DNA of 64,000 nt, taken from Anaerolineae bacterium (lineage in GTDB: Bacteria; Chloroflexota; Anaerolineae; Aggregatilineales; Phototrophicaceae). The notes beneath the pieces were generated by a model. It saw only the letters and a list, made by a program, of their open reading frames with translations, was not told the origin of the DNA and did no database searches. Positions 55,430-63,480 of this stretch are shown piece by piece. The translations under genes were made by a program, and so were the position numbers. Numbering within the stretch: the first letter of the stretch is position 1; the number at the start of each line of letters is the position of its first letter. The DNA is taken from contig JANWYT010000001.1 in NCBI GenBank assembly GCA_025055175.1, positions 1 to 64,000 on the forward strand, given 5' to 3'.

Positions 55430-56133
55430 CAGGAGACAGCAATGCGCACTCTCAAGGCTTCTGGACTACCTTTTTTGGCTCTAAAATTATCGACCCCTCT
55501 CCTGCCGGCTTTGCTCGTCGTTGGTATTCTGCACTTTCGCTATGGCACGAACATTTATGAGCATGCGCCAGTCTGGAACGACGAAGTGGGCTACTGGCAT
55601 CAGGCCGCGACGTTTGCAGCGGTAGGCTTTCAGGGGGGATACTACAGCTACAACGAGAACGTGGCGCGCGCTACTTGGACGCGCTTTGATGTGCATGGCC
55701 CCTGGTATCCTATGCTCTACGGCACATTAGGACGCTTGCTAGGTGGATGGGAGCTGTATACTGGTGTCCTGCTCAACCTGATCCTGTTCAGTGCATCCAC
55801 AGGCATTTTTGTCCTGACAGTGCAACCCTCGATCTTGCAGCTTATCACTCTGGGCCTCGTGCTAGCCTCCATGCACCCTGTGTTGCTCTATTTGCCGAGT
55901 ACTATGTCGGAAGGCATGCAGGCATCTATCACCATGCTGCTGGCGGCTATCTTCTGGCGACTGCTGCGCCAACGGGAGCAGGCGAAACCCTGGCAGCTCG
56001 TCGCTTATGGCGCTTTCTTGTGGATCGTCACAGTGACGCGCCTGTCGTGGGGCATTCTGCTGCTGCCCTTCTTCCTGCTGGTCTTCCCTTTCAACGTGCG
56101 TGGTGTGGGGCTGGCTCTGCTGATGACGGCGCT
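53961..56133 (+). repeat. Mosaic near-identical segments shared by the two GT-C genes
   Basis: Segments 53961-54204 and 55512-55755 differ at only a few bases, and so do 54381-54582 and 55932-56133. Both pairs have the same offset of 1551 bases. Between and after them the two genes differ widely in DNA and protein. Patchy identity of this kind is typical of gene conversion between tandem paralogues. Confidence 0.85.
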
Positions 56134-57001
56134 AAGCAGCGCATCGGCTTATCTCGCTATGAACTGGGTGACTCCTCAGCAGGCATATCACTCGGTCTTG
56201 CTCACACTGAATGCTTTTGGTGAATCCTGGTCCGCAGGCATTGCTGCCTTGGTCGAACGCTTTCTATACAACGCTGGACGTTATTTTGATACCAGCAAAT
56301 CAGCGATTGACCTGCTGCTGACAGTACAGACAATTTTGGTCTTTCTTATGACTACGCTGGCCTTAGTAGCGAGCCTGCTGCTGCGCAATGCGAGTCGACG
56401 CATGACGTTCTGGATAGGAGCTTCTTCTCGCGAACTAAGCTTTCATCTCTACAACCTTACAGCTATTCTGGTCACCAGCTTCTTCCTGTATATCATTGGT
56501 ACATTTGGTGATTACCGCGTGGTGGGCCTGCACCTGCTGCTGACGCTGGTTCTTTTGGTGATGAGCGATCATTTCCTCAGTCCGCTCGCTTTCAGCGCCA
56601 TCTTCTTTATGGGTCTGCCTTTCTTCTTCAATGCCAGCGACTATTTTATGCACTACGACGGCGTACATTTTGGCGATCACGAGCGTGTGCAGCAGATTCA
56701 ACTCCCGCCTGAGTTGCGCTACGATCCAAATGCTTCCTCACCCTGGTGCAACACCCTAGTGATTGATGTTTCTCTGTATCGTGACTTTCTGGTGGCTGTA
56801 CCCCCTGGCATAGGTATTTCTTGGGTGCTGTCATTCCAGGATTGGCAGGGAGAGACTCTCAGATCGCGTTATGTTTGGATGCGCGGTGAGCGCGCTGCCA
56901 ACGAAGCCTTTGCAGCGGCGCGGCAGCTGTCGCTCCGCTATCTGGATGACGTCCCCGGTGGCCAGCTCTACCTGAATGAAGCGAGTGCCTGTTCGGATTG
57001 A
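55442..57001 (+). CDS. Multi-pass membrane protein, probable GT-C type glycosyltransferase (copy 2)
   Basis: This 519-residue paralogue of the preceding gene shares its whole plan: PVWNDEVGYWHQAATFA after helix 1, HGPWYPMLYGTLG, RQREQAKPWQLVAYGAFLWI, a C-terminal soluble domain with SPWCNTLVIDVS and the ending YLNEASACSD. AGGAGA precedes its ATG. Two stretches are nearly identical in DNA to copy 1 while other parts have diverged strongly. The two enzymes may add different sugars, or form a pair. The acceptor is unknown. Confidence 0.75.
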   Translation: MRTLKASGLPFLALKLSTPLLPALLVVGILHFRYGTNIYEHAPVWNDEVGYWHQAATFAAVGFQGGYYSYNENVARATWTRFDVHGPWYPMLYGTLGRLLGGWELYTGVLLNLILFSASTGIFVLTVQPSILQLITLGLVLASMHPVLLYLPSTMSEGMQASITMLLAAIFWRLLRQREQAKPWQLVAYGAFLWIVTVTRLSWGILLLPFFLLVFPFNVRGVGLALLMTALSSASAYLAMNWVTPQQAYHSVLLTLNAFGESWSAGIAALVERFLYNAGRYFDTSKSAIDLLLTVQTILVFLMTTLALVASLLLRNASRRMTFWIGASSRELSFHLYNLTAILVTSFFLYIIGTFGDYRVVGLHLLLTLVLLVMSDHFLSPLAFSAIFFMGLPFFFNASDYFMHYDGVHFGDHERVQQIQLPPELRYDPNASSPWCNTLVIDVSLYRDFLVAVPPGIGISWVLSFQDWQGETLRSRYVWMRGERAANEAFAAARQLSLRYLDDVPGGQLYLNEASACSD

Positions 57002-57101
57002 TCGCTGGGAAGTGTATTGTGAGAGTTAAAAAGGATCACAATGAAGACGTCATGGCGCTTGTCTGCATGACAAGATGTGATATGTTGCGTCAAGCACACG
57101 A

Positions 57102-57527
57102 TTGCGTCACTTTCGTCTCTTGTTAACCTCTCTCACCTGGATTTTAGTCTCAGACAGCCTCCTCGTGTATTCAGGTGTAGCTACCGACTCGGCAGCAATC
57201 ATCAGCCTGCTGAAAGGGATCAGCTCCGTCGCTGTGACAATTGCCCTGATCTATACTCACCTCACGTGGCTTTGAGCGTTGCTACAAGTTGGCAGAGCTG
57301 CCATCAGAACGCGCTGATGTGGCTGATCGTTTGTATAAACTTTAAGGCGAGAAAGACGACAAAGTAACGATCGGCGTAACCCAGGTAGGCAATCGAACTT
57401 GACTGATGGTCGCTACCTGATCTTTGCGACCGGCCTCTTTCACTACAACGCTATCGACCCAGACGCGCCTCTTGCTTTTGGTGGTGGCAATTTTCGTCTC
57501 CGTCTGAGCGCTGAGCTACCAGGTTGA
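57102..57527 (+). pseudogene. Decayed coding remnants
   Basis: The 617 bases between copy 2 and amylosucrase hold no intact gene. Three coding-like pieces are visible: 57102-57275 (LTWILVSDSLLVYSG, ISLLKGISSVAVTIALIYTH), which resembles the N-terminal membrane segment of PAS/GGDEF or kinase sensors; 57274-57345 (YKLAELPSERADVADRLYKL) in another frame; and 57375-57527 (LTDGRYLIFATGLFHYNAID, then NFRLRLSAELPG). They look like scraps of one or more degraded genes. Family links are weak. Confidence 0.4.
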
Positions 57528-57561
57528 ATAGTTCGGTGCATTCATCTCACAGTTATTCTTC

Positions 57562-57570
57562 TGCTACAAT
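57562..57570 (+). promoter_or_regulatory. Extended -10 promoter of the amylosucrase gene
   Basis: TGCTACAAT fits the extended -10 form (TG-n-TAnAAT), 48 bases upstream of the start codon. No clear -35 box is seen. Confidence 0.45.
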
Positions 57571-57618
57571 CACGGGCCATTGATCCATGCGCAACATACT
57601 CGAACGGAAAAATGGCCC

Positions 57619-59547
57619 ATGTCTGACTGGCACGATCAAGCTGCCCGCCGCGCGCTTAAGCGCCTATGGCCTCGTCTGCAACCTCACCTCGGCGTCGCAC
57701 CGTCACAACAAGCGCTCTTCCTAGAGCGCTTGCATCGGCACTGGCCACGCTTGTTCACCCTGCTGCACGAGCTGTACGGCGCGCACTACGACTTCTTCTA
57801 CCATCTGGAACAAATTCTCGTCCACATGGCTCAGGCCTTCAGTCAGAGGCCCATGGCCTTGCATGAGCTAGACGCTGCGCGCAGCGCTGATCCCCATTGG
57901 CATCAGCGGCGCAGCATGATCGGCGCAGTGTGCTACGTCGATCTGTTCGCAGGAGACTTGCGAGGTTTGCGCCAGAAGATTGCTTATTTCAAAGAGTTGC
58001 GACTGTCGTATCTGCACCTCATGCCCTTGTTCAAAGCGCCAGAAGCCGACAGCGATGGAGGCTACGCCATCAGCGACTATCGCAGCGTTGCGCCGCACCT
58101 GGGGACGATGGACGATCTGCGCGCGCTAGCTGATGATCTGCGCGCTAACGGGATTAGCCTAGTGCTGGATTTTGTCCTCAATCACACCAGCGATGAACAC
58201 ACTTGGGCCAAATTGGCGCAGCAGGGAGATGAGGACTATCGCGATTTTTACTACATCTTCCCTGATCGTACTCTGCCCGATCAGTACGAGCGCCATCTGC
58301 GCGAAATCTTCCCAGAGCAAGCGCCGGGCAGCTTCACTTATCGGCCTGACATGCAGGCCTGGGTGTGGACGACTTTCAAACGCTTCCAGTGGGATTTGAA
58401 CTACAGCAATCCAGCCGTCTTCACGGCCATGATGGATGAAATGCTGTTCCTAGCCAACCAGGGAGCAGAGGTTCTGCGTCTAGATGCAGTGGCTTTCATG
58501 TGGAAGCAGCTCGGTACGCCTTGCGAGAGCCTACCCCAAGTCCACAGCCTGGTGCGCGCTTACAACCAAGTAGCTCGCATCGTCGCGCCATCGTTGCTGT
58601 TCAAGAGCGAAGCTATCGTCCATCCCGACATGGTGGCCAGCTACATCGACGTAGACGAGAGCCAGCTCAGCTATAACCCAACCCTGATGGCCTTGCTGTG
58701 GGAAGCCCTGGCCACTCGCAATGTGCGCTTGCTAAGCCTGAGTATGCAAAAGCGCTTCGCGCTGCCGACGGGCTGCACTTGGGTGAATTACGTGCGCGTC
58801 CATGATGATATTGGCTGGACGTTTGCCGATGAGGATGCGGCCATGCTAGGGATCAATGGCTTTCATCATCGCCAATTCCTCAATCGCTTCTACACAGGCC
58901 AATTCGACGGCAGCTTCGCCAAAGGCCTGCCTTTCAACTACAACCCTGTGACTCAGGACATGCGCATCAGCGGCATGGGAGCTTCGCTGGCTGGCCTAGA
59001 ACAAGCCCTGCAACTCAACAATCCACTCTACATCGATCATGCACTCAAGCGACTGCTGTTGATCGCTAGCGTGATGATTGGAGTAGGGGGTATTCCTTTG
59101 ATCTACCTGGGCGATGAAATCGCTATGCTCAACGATTACAGCTACCAGGATGATCCAGATAAGGCAAACGATAGCCGTTGGGTGCATAGACCTGCATTTG
59201 ATTGGCGGCGCGCTGAGTCGCGCTATGACCCTAGTACGCCGCAAGGCTGGCTGTTCACGCGTCTGCAAGCTCTGATTGACTTGCGTCTGAGCCTACCCAG
59301 CCTAGATGACGTACAGACGCATTTCTTCGACTCGTGGAATCATCAGGTCTTGGCCTACCGTCGGCGCGGCTTATTGGTCTTCGCCAACTTCAGCGAACGA
59401 CCCGCTGTGGTGGCGCGTCAACACCTGCTAGCCCATGCTGAAGCCCAGAACCAGCTGGTTGATCTGGTGAGTGGAGCGGCTTTTCCTGTAAACGCCGATC
59501 TAACGCTCGAGCCGTACCAATTCGTTTGGTTGCAGACTCATGCCTAA
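57619..59547 (+). CDS. Amylosucrase (GH13_4)
   Basis: This 642-residue enzyme uses sucrose to build alpha-1,4-glucan and releases fructose. Catalytic residues lie three positions from those of Neisseria polysaccharea amylosucrase (D286, E328, D393): nucleophile D289 in VLRLDAVAFMWKQLGTPCES, acid/base E331 in LLFKSEAIVHPD and D396 in NYVRVHDDIGWTFADEDAAM. The GLPFNYNP, PLIYLGDEIAMLND and YQFVWLQ motifs and the N-terminal helical domain also agree. I chose the ATG at 57619 (MSDWHDQAARRAL). No signal peptide is present, so it should act in the cytoplasm. A GH13 hydrolase with sucrose specificity is the alternative, less likely. Confidence 0.93.
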   Translation: MSDWHDQAARRALKRLWPRLQPHLGVAPSQQALFLERLHRHWPRLFTLLHELYGAHYDFFYHLEQILVHMAQAFSQRPMALHELDAARSADPHWHQRRSMIGAVCYVDLFAGDLRGLRQKIAYFKELRLSYLHLMPLFKAPEADSDGGYAISDYRSVAPHLGTMDDLRALADDLRANGISLVLDFVLNHTSDEHTWAKLAQQGDEDYRDFYYIFPDRTLPDQYERHLREIFPEQAPGSFTYRPDMQAWVWTTFKRFQWDLNYSNPAVFTAMMDEMLFLANQGAEVLRLDAVAFMWKQLGTPCESLPQVHSLVRAYNQVARIVAPSLLFKSEAIVHPDMVASYIDVDESQLSYNPTLMALLWEALATRNVRLLSLSMQKRFALPTGCTWVNYVRVHDDIGWTFADEDAAMLGINGFHHRQFLNRFYTGQFDGSFAKGLPFNYNPVTQDMRISGMGASLAGLEQALQLNNPLYIDHALKRLLLIASVMIGVGGIPLIYLGDEIAMLNDYSYQDDPDKANDSRWVHRPAFDWRRAESRYDPSTPQGWLFTRLQALIDLRLSLPSLDDVQTHFFDSWNHQVLAYRRRGLLVFANFSERPAVVARQHLLAHAEAQNQLVDLVSGAAFPVNADLTLEPYQFVWLQTHA

Positions 59548-59681
59548 GGATGCTCATCACACGGTGTAGCATTTAACCCTTTCTAAGATAACGAAGACGT
59601 GGTATGTTTGCTATGTCATTTGCGCAAGCTGATGACTCGCTAACAATGCGTCACTTTAGAGTCTACTTAAGGAGCGAGGAA

Positions 59682-61019
59682 ATGAGGAAAATTGGTTTAA
59701 TGGGCGCGAGCATAGCTCTGTTGGTCCTCAGCAGCGGTGTTTTCGCTCAGGGCGGCTGTCCTGCTGAATGGACGAACATGAGCGCTGAACTCACTGCAGC
59801 CTGCAACGGCGAGTTACGTGGCACGATCGTCACGATGAGTGGCCCTTTTACTGATGCCGATGAAGTCAAGTTCAACGAGTCTGTCGCTGCTTTTGAGGAA
59901 TGGACAGGGATCGACATCCAGTACACCGGCTCAAAGGAATTTGAAGCCGCCATCACTGCTGCTGTCAAAGGCGGTGCTGCTCCCGATATCGTGGACTTCC
60001 CGCAACCTGGCCTGCTGCGCAGCTTTGTCAACGATGGCTTGGTGATCGACGTCAGCACCTTCATACCTGCCGAACATCTGACAGCCAACTACAGCCAGAG
60101 CTGGCTTGACATGGCGCAGATGGGCGGGATCATGGCTGGCGTTTGGGCGCGCTACAACGGCAAGAGCCTGGTGTGGTACAACATCAAGGCCTTTGAAGAA
60201 GCCGGCTACGAAATCCCCACCACCTGGGATGAATTAATGGCTCTGAGCGACCAAATCGTTGCTGACGGCAGCAGCCCCTGGTGCGTCGGCATTGAGTCTG
60301 GCGCTGCGACTGGCTGGCCGGCTACCGACTGGATGGAAGAGATTATGCTGCGCACAACCAGCCTGGAGAACTACGACCGCTGGAGCTTCCCGGCCAGCCC
60401 CGAAGAGCGCCTCCTCTTCACCGATCCAGTGGTGAAGAACGCTGCCGAAAAACTGGCTGAGGTGTGGTTCACTGAGAACTACGTGGCGGGTGGTCGCGCG
60501 GCCATCGCTGGCACTTTCTTCGGCGATGCTCCGGCTGGTATGTTCAGCGATCCGCCGACCTGCTACATGCACAAGCAGGGCAACTTTATCACCAGTTTCT
60601 TCCCCGAAGGCCTGGTAGCTGGCGAGGACTACGGCTTCTTCTACTTGCCCGGCATTGACGAAACTTATGGCAAGCCCTTCCTAGTGGCTGGCGACATCTA
60701 CGCCATGTTCAACGATCGCCCGGAAGTGCGCGCGGTGATGGACTTCTTCAGTCGCGGCGAATCGCTGCGCACCTGGCTGGCCAGCGGTGGCGCGCTCTCC
60801 CCGCACAATGACACTCCGCTGGAATGGTACGGCAGCGAAGTGGAGCGCGGCATCGCTGCTCTGGTGGCAGAATCGACTAGCGTTCGCTTCGACGGCAGCG
60901 ACCTCATGCCTGGTGCAGTCGGCGCGGGTTCGTTCTGGAAGGGCATGACTGACTGGGTGAGCGGCACGGTTGACCTGGACACGGCTCTGCGCGAAATCGA
61001 CGCTGCCTGGCCGCAGTAA
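59682..61019 (+). CDS. aglE: Alpha-glucoside ABC transporter substrate-binding protein (AglE-like)
   Basis: This 445-residue secreted binding protein begins MRKIGLMGASIALLVLSSGV, likely cut after VFA. AAGGAG precedes the ATG at 59682. It shows AGL-type family features: FEEWTGIDIQYTGSKEFEAA, GGAAPDIVDFPQPGLL, ARYNGKSLVWYN, WCVGIESGAATGWPATDWME, FFYLPGIDETYGKP, and a Cys pair (GGCPAEW, AACNGEL). In rhizobia AglE binds sucrose, trehalose and maltose. Being next to amylosucrase, sucrose is the likely ligand here. Confidence 0.9.
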   Translation: MRKIGLMGASIALLVLSSGVFAQGGCPAEWTNMSAELTAACNGELRGTIVTMSGPFTDADEVKFNESVAAFEEWTGIDIQYTGSKEFEAAITAAVKGGAAPDIVDFPQPGLLRSFVNDGLVIDVSTFIPAEHLTANYSQSWLDMAQMGGIMAGVWARYNGKSLVWYNIKAFEEAGYEIPTTWDELMALSDQIVADGSSPWCVGIESGAATGWPATDWMEEIMLRTTSLENYDRWSFPASPEERLLFTDPVVKNAAEKLAEVWFTENYVAGGRAAIAGTFFGDAPAGMFSDPPTCYMHKQGNFITSFFPEGLVAGEDYGFFYLPGIDETYGKPFLVAGDIYAMFNDRPEVRAVMDFFSRGESLRTWLASGGALSPHNDTPLEWYGSEVERGIAALVAESTSVRFDGSDLMPGAVGAGSFWKGMTDWVSGTVDLDTALREIDAAWPQ

Positions 61020-61033
61020 ATCGCCGCGCTCTG

Positions 61034-61108
61034 CGATGATACTCTCATCGTAGCTAGACAACGCCTGAGCGAGCAGGGTGAGCCAACAGCGGTTCACCCT
61101 GCTTTTAT
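61034..61108 (+). other. Two intercistronic hairpins between aglE and aglF
   Basis: The 127-base spacer has a small hairpin (CGATGA 61034-61039 with TCATCG 61045-61050) and a strong one: AGCAGGGTGA (61072-61081) with TCACCCTGCT (61094-61103), extendable by three more pairs and followed by TTTTATT-like sequence. The second looks like a leaky terminator that would keep permease expression below that of the binding protein. Confidence 0.7.
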
Positions 61109-61146
61109 TCCAAATCATAAACCATAGACATTCTTAGGGGCAATTT

Positions 61147-62229
61147 ATGGCAGTCCTCACTGAAAAAGCAAAGATCAACCCCGATCTGAAGCCAGATCGC
61201 TTGGCTGTAGGGCTTGGTGGCCTAGCAAGTATCCTCATCATCTTCGTACTGGGCTTCTTGTGGCTGCGCGATGGCCAAGCGACGCAAGTCGTCAAGGCCT
61301 TCGTCGCCATTGTTTGGGGCGTGAGCGGCGTTGCGGGGCTGTACTTTTTCGCCAATATGAGCGCAGAGAGCCTGCCAGAACGCTGGATGAAGCGCGTTCA
61401 GCCCTTCGTCTTCGTCGGCCCAGCGATGGCGCTCTTGGGCTGGTATCTGGCCATCCCCACGCTGCGCACCTTCTTCGCCAGCCTCTACAACCAACAAGGC
61501 GAATTCGGCCTGAGTAACTACGTCGCAGTCTTCACCGAACGTATCATGGTCGAAGCCTGGACGAACAACATCCTGTGGATGATCGTCGGCACGACTCTCA
61601 CCGTGAGTTTGGGTCTGCTCATCGCTATCCTAGCAGATCGTAGTCGCTTCGAGAACATAGCCAAGTCGCTCATCTTCATGCCGATGGCTATTTCGATGGT
61701 CGGCGCCGGCGTCATCTGGAAGTTCGTCTACGACCGCAACCCTGACATTGGCTTGCTGAACGCTGTTGTCCAATCCGCGGGTGGCGAGCCGCAGGCCTGG
61801 CTCTCGCTGGTGCAGCCCTGGAACAACCTGTTCTTGATCGTCGTCATGGTTTGGTTGCAGACGGGTTACGCGATGGTCCTCATCTCCGCAGCGATCAAAG
61901 GCGTCCCCGATGATCTCTTGGAAGCAGCGCGCGTCGATGGGGCGACTGAGGTGCAAATCTTCTTCCGCATCATCATCCCTAGCATTGCTGGTACGCTAGT
62001 CACAGTCATTACGACGGTCATCATCTTCACCCTTAAGATTTTTGACGTCGTCATGGTCATGACGGGTGGGCAGTTTGGCACAGAGGTGATCGGCGTGCGC
62101 TTCTATCGCGAGATGTTCACCAGCCGCAACGATGGCTACGCTTCGGCCATTGCTATCGTCCTGCTGCTGGCCGTCGTCCCGGTCATGATTTACAACCTGC
62201 GTCAGTTCAGCAAGCGCGAGACCTTCTAG
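61147..62229 (+). CDS. aglF: Alpha-glucoside ABC transporter permease (AglF-like)
   Basis: This 360-residue membrane protein has two extra N-terminal helices (LGGLASILIIFVLGFLWLRD, VVKAFVAIVWGVSGVAGLYF) and then the MalF-type core with NNILWMIVGTTLTVSLGLLI, FMPMAISMVGAGVIWKFVYD, the EAA loop DDLLEAARVDGATEVQIFFR and a C-terminal YNLRQFSKRETF. The SMVGAGVIWKFVYD stretch is typical of AglF-type permeases. TAGGGGC precedes the ATG. The downstream partner starts 10 bases later. Confidence 0.9.
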   Translation: MAVLTEKAKINPDLKPDRLAVGLGGLASILIIFVLGFLWLRDGQATQVVKAFVAIVWGVSGVAGLYFFANMSAESLPERWMKRVQPFVFVGPAMALLGWYLAIPTLRTFFASLYNQQGEFGLSNYVAVFTERIMVEAWTNNILWMIVGTTLTVSLGLLIAILADRSRFENIAKSLIFMPMAISMVGAGVIWKFVYDRNPDIGLLNAVVQSAGGEPQAWLSLVQPWNNLFLIVVMVWLQTGYAMVLISAAIKGVPDDLLEAARVDGATEVQIFFRIIIPSIAGTLVTVITTVIIFTLKIFDVVMVMTGGQFGTEVIGVRFYREMFTSRNDGYASAIAIVLLLAVVPVMIYNLRQFSKRETF

Positions 62230-62239
62230 GAGAGACGCC

Positions 62240-63409
62240 ATGAGCCAAGCCAATCCTTCTCTGGCCAAAGACTCTGTTTTTCAAAGCTTGCTGAGTGGCT
62301 TCCGTTCAGCGCGCGGGGCTAAGCGCCGCTCTGCATTGATCGTCAACGGCGTGCTATTCCTCATCGTCTTCATCTGGACGATCCCCACGCTGGGCCTGTT
62401 CATCTCTTCATTCCGTCCAGAACAGGACGTGAAAACGTCGGGGTGGTGGACGGTCTTCCCACACCAAGCTTGGACGACCGTCGAAGAAGCTCGTCCCATC
62501 CCTCAGGGTCAGACTCGCGATCAGCCCATCACTATTGAGGGAGTGACGGCCATGTTTGACCAGTGGACGAAAGGTGTGCAAATTGACGCTGATACGCGCA
62601 TTATCTGGAAAGGCAACCTGCGCACGGGCCGTCTAGAAGTCCAACAGCTCCGTTGGACGTTCAATCCCATCCTGACGATGGACAACTACAACCGCGTGCT
62701 GGCTGGCAAAGAGTATCAGCTCCAACGTCCTGATGGTACGACTTTCACAGTGCAAGGTGACGATTTGACGGCAGGCTTCCTCAATTCGCTGGCCGTCACC
62801 ATTCCCTCAACCATCATTCCGATCTTGGTGGCAGCCTTCGCAGCCTATGGCTTTGCTTGGATGGATTTCCCTGGCAGGCGCGCCCTGTTTATCGTTGTCG
62901 TGGCTTTGCTCGTTGTGCCACTGCAAATTGCCCTCGTCCCCATCCTGCGCGATTACGTTAGCTTGCGATTGAACGGCACTTTTTTGGGGATTTGGCTAGC
63001 CCATGCCGGTTTTGGCCTGCCGCTGGCCACTTACCTGCTCTACAACTACATCAGCACCCTGCCCAAAGAAATCCTGGAGTCGGCCTTCATCGATGGCGCG
63101 AGCCACTTCACCGTCTTTGTGCGACTGATCCTGCCGCTGTCTGTGCCGGCGCTGGCGTCCTTCGCTATCTTCCAGTTCCTGTGGGTGTGGAACGATTACC
63201 TGGTAGCTCTCATCTTCATGGGCATTACGACGGATCGCTCTAGTCACGTCCTGACCATGCGCATTGCCGAGATGGTGGGTAGTCGCGGGCAGGACTGGCA
63301 TTTGCTGACGGCTGCTGCCTTCATCAGCATGGTCGTGCCGCTGGCAGTGTTCTTCGGTTTGCAGCGCTACTTCGTGCGTGGCCTGATGGCTGGCAGCATT
63401 AAGGGCTAA
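62240..63409 (+). CDS. aglG: Alpha-glucoside ABC transporter permease (AglG-like) with large extracytoplasmic loop
   Basis: This 389-residue MalG-type permease has helix 1 (VLFLIVFIWTIPTLGLFISS), a loop of about 130 residues (residues about 60-185, beta-rich, with FPHQAWTTV and NPILTMDNYNRVLAGKEYQL) and five more helices with PSTIIPILVAAFAAYGFAWM, the EAA loop KEILESAFIDGASHFTVFVR and the ending RYFVRGLMAGSIKG. AglG homologues are about 380 residues with such a loop, unlike MalG. AGGAGAG precedes the ATG. No AglK ATPase follows; a terminator hairpin and arsM do. Confidence 0.92.
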   Translation: MSQANPSLAKDSVFQSLLSGFRSARGAKRRSALIVNGVLFLIVFIWTIPTLGLFISSFRPEQDVKTSGWWTVFPHQAWTTVEEARPIPQGQTRDQPITIEGVTAMFDQWTKGVQIDADTRIIWKGNLRTGRLEVQQLRWTFNPILTMDNYNRVLAGKEYQLQRPDGTTFTVQGDDLTAGFLNSLAVTIPSTIIPILVAAFAAYGFAWMDFPGRRALFIVVVALLVVPLQIALVPILRDYVSLRLNGTFLGIWLAHAGFGLPLATYLLYNYISTLPKEILESAFIDGASHFTVFVRLILPLSVPALASFAIFQFLWVWNDYLVALIFMGITTDRSSHVLTMRIAEMVGSRGQDWHLLTAAAFISMVVPLAVFFGLQRYFVRGLMAGSIKG

Positions 63410-63426
63410 TTAGCTTCATCTGCACC

Positions 63427-63471
63427 TGCACCCCTTCTCGCAAATGGGTTTCGTCCTGAGGGAGGGGTGCA
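63427..63471. terminator. Bidirectional terminator-like hairpin between aglG and arsM
   Basis: TGCACCCCT (63427-63435) pairs with AGGGGTGCA (63463-63471) in a 9-bp stem between convergent genes. There is no T-run of note. It may serve both transcripts. Confidence 0.55.
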
Positions 63472-63480
63472 TTGCACGAC

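Noticed and set aside
57077-57367. 96-codon frame in the decayed region
   Set aside because: Better coding signals in the same stretch lie in other frames and are interrupted, so this frame is not a gene.
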